Part shown: in pieces, positions 34,412 to 35,443 of the stretch | Layout of the letters: every line of letters begins with the position of its first letter | Position numbering within the stretch: the stretch's first letter is position 1 | Assembly: GCF_016623585.1 (NCBI RefSeq) | Contig: NZ_JAEHFY010000028.1 | Span: forward strand, 1 to 35,443 | Origin: Pedobacter segetis | Lineage (GTDB): Bacteria; Bacteroidota; Bacteroidia; Sphingobacteriales; Sphingobacteriaceae | Direction of reading: 5' to 3' | Length of the DNA: 35,443 nucleotides | Notes under the pieces: generated by a model | What the model saw: only the letters and a program-made list of their open reading frames with translations | Told to the model about the DNA's origin: nothing | The model's database searches: none | Made by a program: the position numbers and the translations under genes

Positions 34412-35362
34412 ATGGTAGATATTACTGGTAAGCAAATTACTTTAAGAACGGCAAATGCAATTGGTTTGGTCTTTTGTTCGCCAGCTACCATTGGCCAGAT
34501 AAAGAACGGATCATTGCCAAAAGGCAATCTTTTCGATGTTGCTAGGGCTGCCGCATTTATTGGTGCCAAATTAACCCCACAACTTTTACCGCATTGCCAC
34601 CCCGTTCAAATTGATGGGATGGACCTGAAATTTGAGTTTTTGGATGAGCGTTTACATGGCAATTTTTTTGAAAACTCGGTTTTCTCTAAAACAGGGATTG
34701 TAATAAACGGAACGGCAAAATCTATTGGCAGAACGGGTATAGAAATGGAGCTGCTAACAGGCATCTCTGTTGCGGCTTTAGAAATTTATGATATGCTAAA
34801 GCCCGTTGATAAAGCTTTAGAGATTGGAAACATTAGGTTATTGGATAAAAAAGGAGGAAAAACCGATAGAAAAAAATATTTATCTGCGGCACCGGTTTGT
34901 GCAGTACTGGTCTGTTCAGACTCTACCGCTAAAGGAGAAAGAGAAGATAAAAGTGGGCTGATCATCAAAGAGATGTTGGAAGCCTCCAATGCAACGGTAA
35001 AATATTATAAAATTTTACCAGACGAGAAAGAAAGAATACAAGCACAAATATTGGAGTGGGTTAAAGAAGATATTCATTTCATCTTTACAACGGGCGGTAC
35101 GGGTTTAGGGCCCAGAGATTTAACTGTTGAGGCCATAAAAGAAATTTTAGAACGTGACGCTAATGGGATTACCGAGGCAATGAGAAACTTTGGGCAGCAA
35201 AGAACGCCATTGGCCATGATGAGCAGGGGAATTGCCGGATCTATCGCTCATACTTTGATCCTTACGCTTCCTGGAAGTTCTGCTGGGGCCAGAGAATCTT
35301 TAGAAGCCATATTGCCCGCTGTTTTCCACGCTAGAAAAATGATGAAAGGTGGTGGGCATTAG
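34412..35362 (+). CDS. Bifunctional molybdenum cofactor synthesis protein MoaC/MoaB
   Basis: A 316-residue fusion. The start is ATG 34412 (MVDITGKQITLRTANA), as in MoaC proteins; the ATG at 34373 would add 13 residues, including part of a hairpin. Residues about 1-155 are MoaC (with GNLFDVARAAAFIGAKL, LLPHCHPVQIDGM, then RTGIEMELLTGISVAALEIYDMLK), which with MoaA converts GTP to cyclic pyranopterin monophosphate; the Asp and Lys of the DMLK segment match catalytic residues. Residues about 165-316 are MoaB/MogA-like (AVLVCSDSTAKGE, TGGTGLGPRDLT), the molybdopterin adenylylation-type fold. It lies after nirBD, consistent with a molybdoenzyme, probably nitrate reductase, being encoded nearby outside the window. 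The stop is 8 bp before a 46-bp tandem array. Confidence 0.94.
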   Translation: MVDITGKQITLRTANAIGLVFCSPATIGQIKNGSLPKGNLFDVARAAAFIGAKLTPQLLPHCHPVQIDGMDLKFEFLDERLHGNFFENSVFSKTGIVINGTAKSIGRTGIEMELLTGISVAALEIYDMLKPVDKALEIGNIRLLDKKGGKTDRKKYLSAAPVCAVLVCSDSTAKGEREDKSGLIIKEMLEASNATVKYYKILPDEKERIQAQILEWVKEDIHFIFTTGGTGLGPRDLTVEAIKEILERDANGITEAMRNFGQQRTPLAMMSRGIAGSIAHTLILTLPGSSAGARESLEAILPAVFHARKMMKGGGH

Positions 35363-35369
35363 TTTTATT

Positions 35370-35443
35370 GGTTCATTGGTGTTTTGCGTTGTGGTTTATT
35401 AGTTCATTAGTCATTGGTTCATTGGTGTTTTGCGTTGTGGTTT
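35370..35443. repeat. 46-bp repeat array of family B, inverted, at the window end
   Basis: GGTTCATTGGTGTTTTGCGT followed by TGTGGTTT begins at 35370 and again at 35416, a period of 46 bp. It is the reverse complement of the family B unit at 15621-15850. It starts 8 bp after the moaCB stop and runs off the window edge, so copy number is unknown. Confidence 0.95.

Noticed and set aside
34162-34569. 135-codon minus-strand open frame over the nirD-moaCB spacer
   Set aside because: It overlaps the start of the well-supported moaCB gene and hairpin-rich sequence; a shadow frame.

Overview
The window looks like chromosomal DNA of a Bacteroidota bacterium, most probably a Sphingobacteriaceae member (Pedobacter-like). 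The evidence is: low GC; -7 boxes of the Bacteroidota form TAnnTTTG (perfect at the tRNA, mutS and radical-SAM genes); a TonB-dependent receptor with a DUF4249 lipoprotein partner; a C-terminal T9SS type A sorting domain; DUF2911; a membrane TPR protein ending in an HTH; and weak Shine-Dalgarno sequences. The genus is inferred from gene content and cannot be proven here. No complete phage, insertion sequence or CRISPR array is visible.

Layout. 0.1-3.5 kb: divergent transporters (APC amino-acid permease, AlsT-type sodium:alanine symporter). 3.6-5.2 kb: a tRNA-Pro(TGG) with a textbook promoter and terminator, a short orphan coding tail, and a Fic-domain gene with a winged-helix N-terminus, whose upstream region carries a duplicated inverted-repeat operator-like block. 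5.2-6.0 kb: no convincing gene. 6.0-8.8 kb: secreted GH2 beta-galactosidase-like enzyme. 8.9-12.1 kb: a DEAD-box-derived protein with eroded motifs, convergent with a PAS sensor protein that lacks an ATPase domain, then a DUF2911 protein. 12.3-15.4 kb: TonB receptor/DUF4249 lipoprotein pair, followed by two kinds of tandem repeats (56-bp and 46-bp periods). 15.9-20.2 kb: polysaccharide deacetylase lipoprotein, DUF433/DUF5615 toxin-antitoxin-like pair, mutS. 20.3-26.5 kb: a very large three-unit beta-helix protein carrying a T9SS signal, preceded by a TPR-TM-HTH regulator-like gene. 26.5-27.1 kb: a mosaic of short dispersed repeats. 27.1-29.2 kb: a two-gene radical SAM / TIGR03915 putative DNA-repair module behind two identical-geometry palindromes. 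29.4-30.0 kb: YciE-like ferritin-fold protein. 30.1-35.4 kb: assimilatory nitrite-reduction block: SUMT (sirohaem synthesis) divergent from nirB, nirD and a fused moaC-moaB. The window ends inside a second 46-bp array of the same family as at 15.6 kb, in inverse orientation.

How genes work together. SUMT makes the sirohaem precursor used by NirB; NirB and NirD reduce nitrite with NAD(P)H; MoaCB contributes molybdopterin synthesis, presumably for a nitrate reductase outside the window. The TonB receptor and DUF4249 lipoprotein form an outer-membrane uptake pair of unknown substrate. The TPR-HTH protein probably controls the adjacent beta-helix gene. The radical SAM/TIGR03915 pair is the best candidate for a biologically undescribed system here. 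Repeat-rich spacers between genes are unusually prominent.
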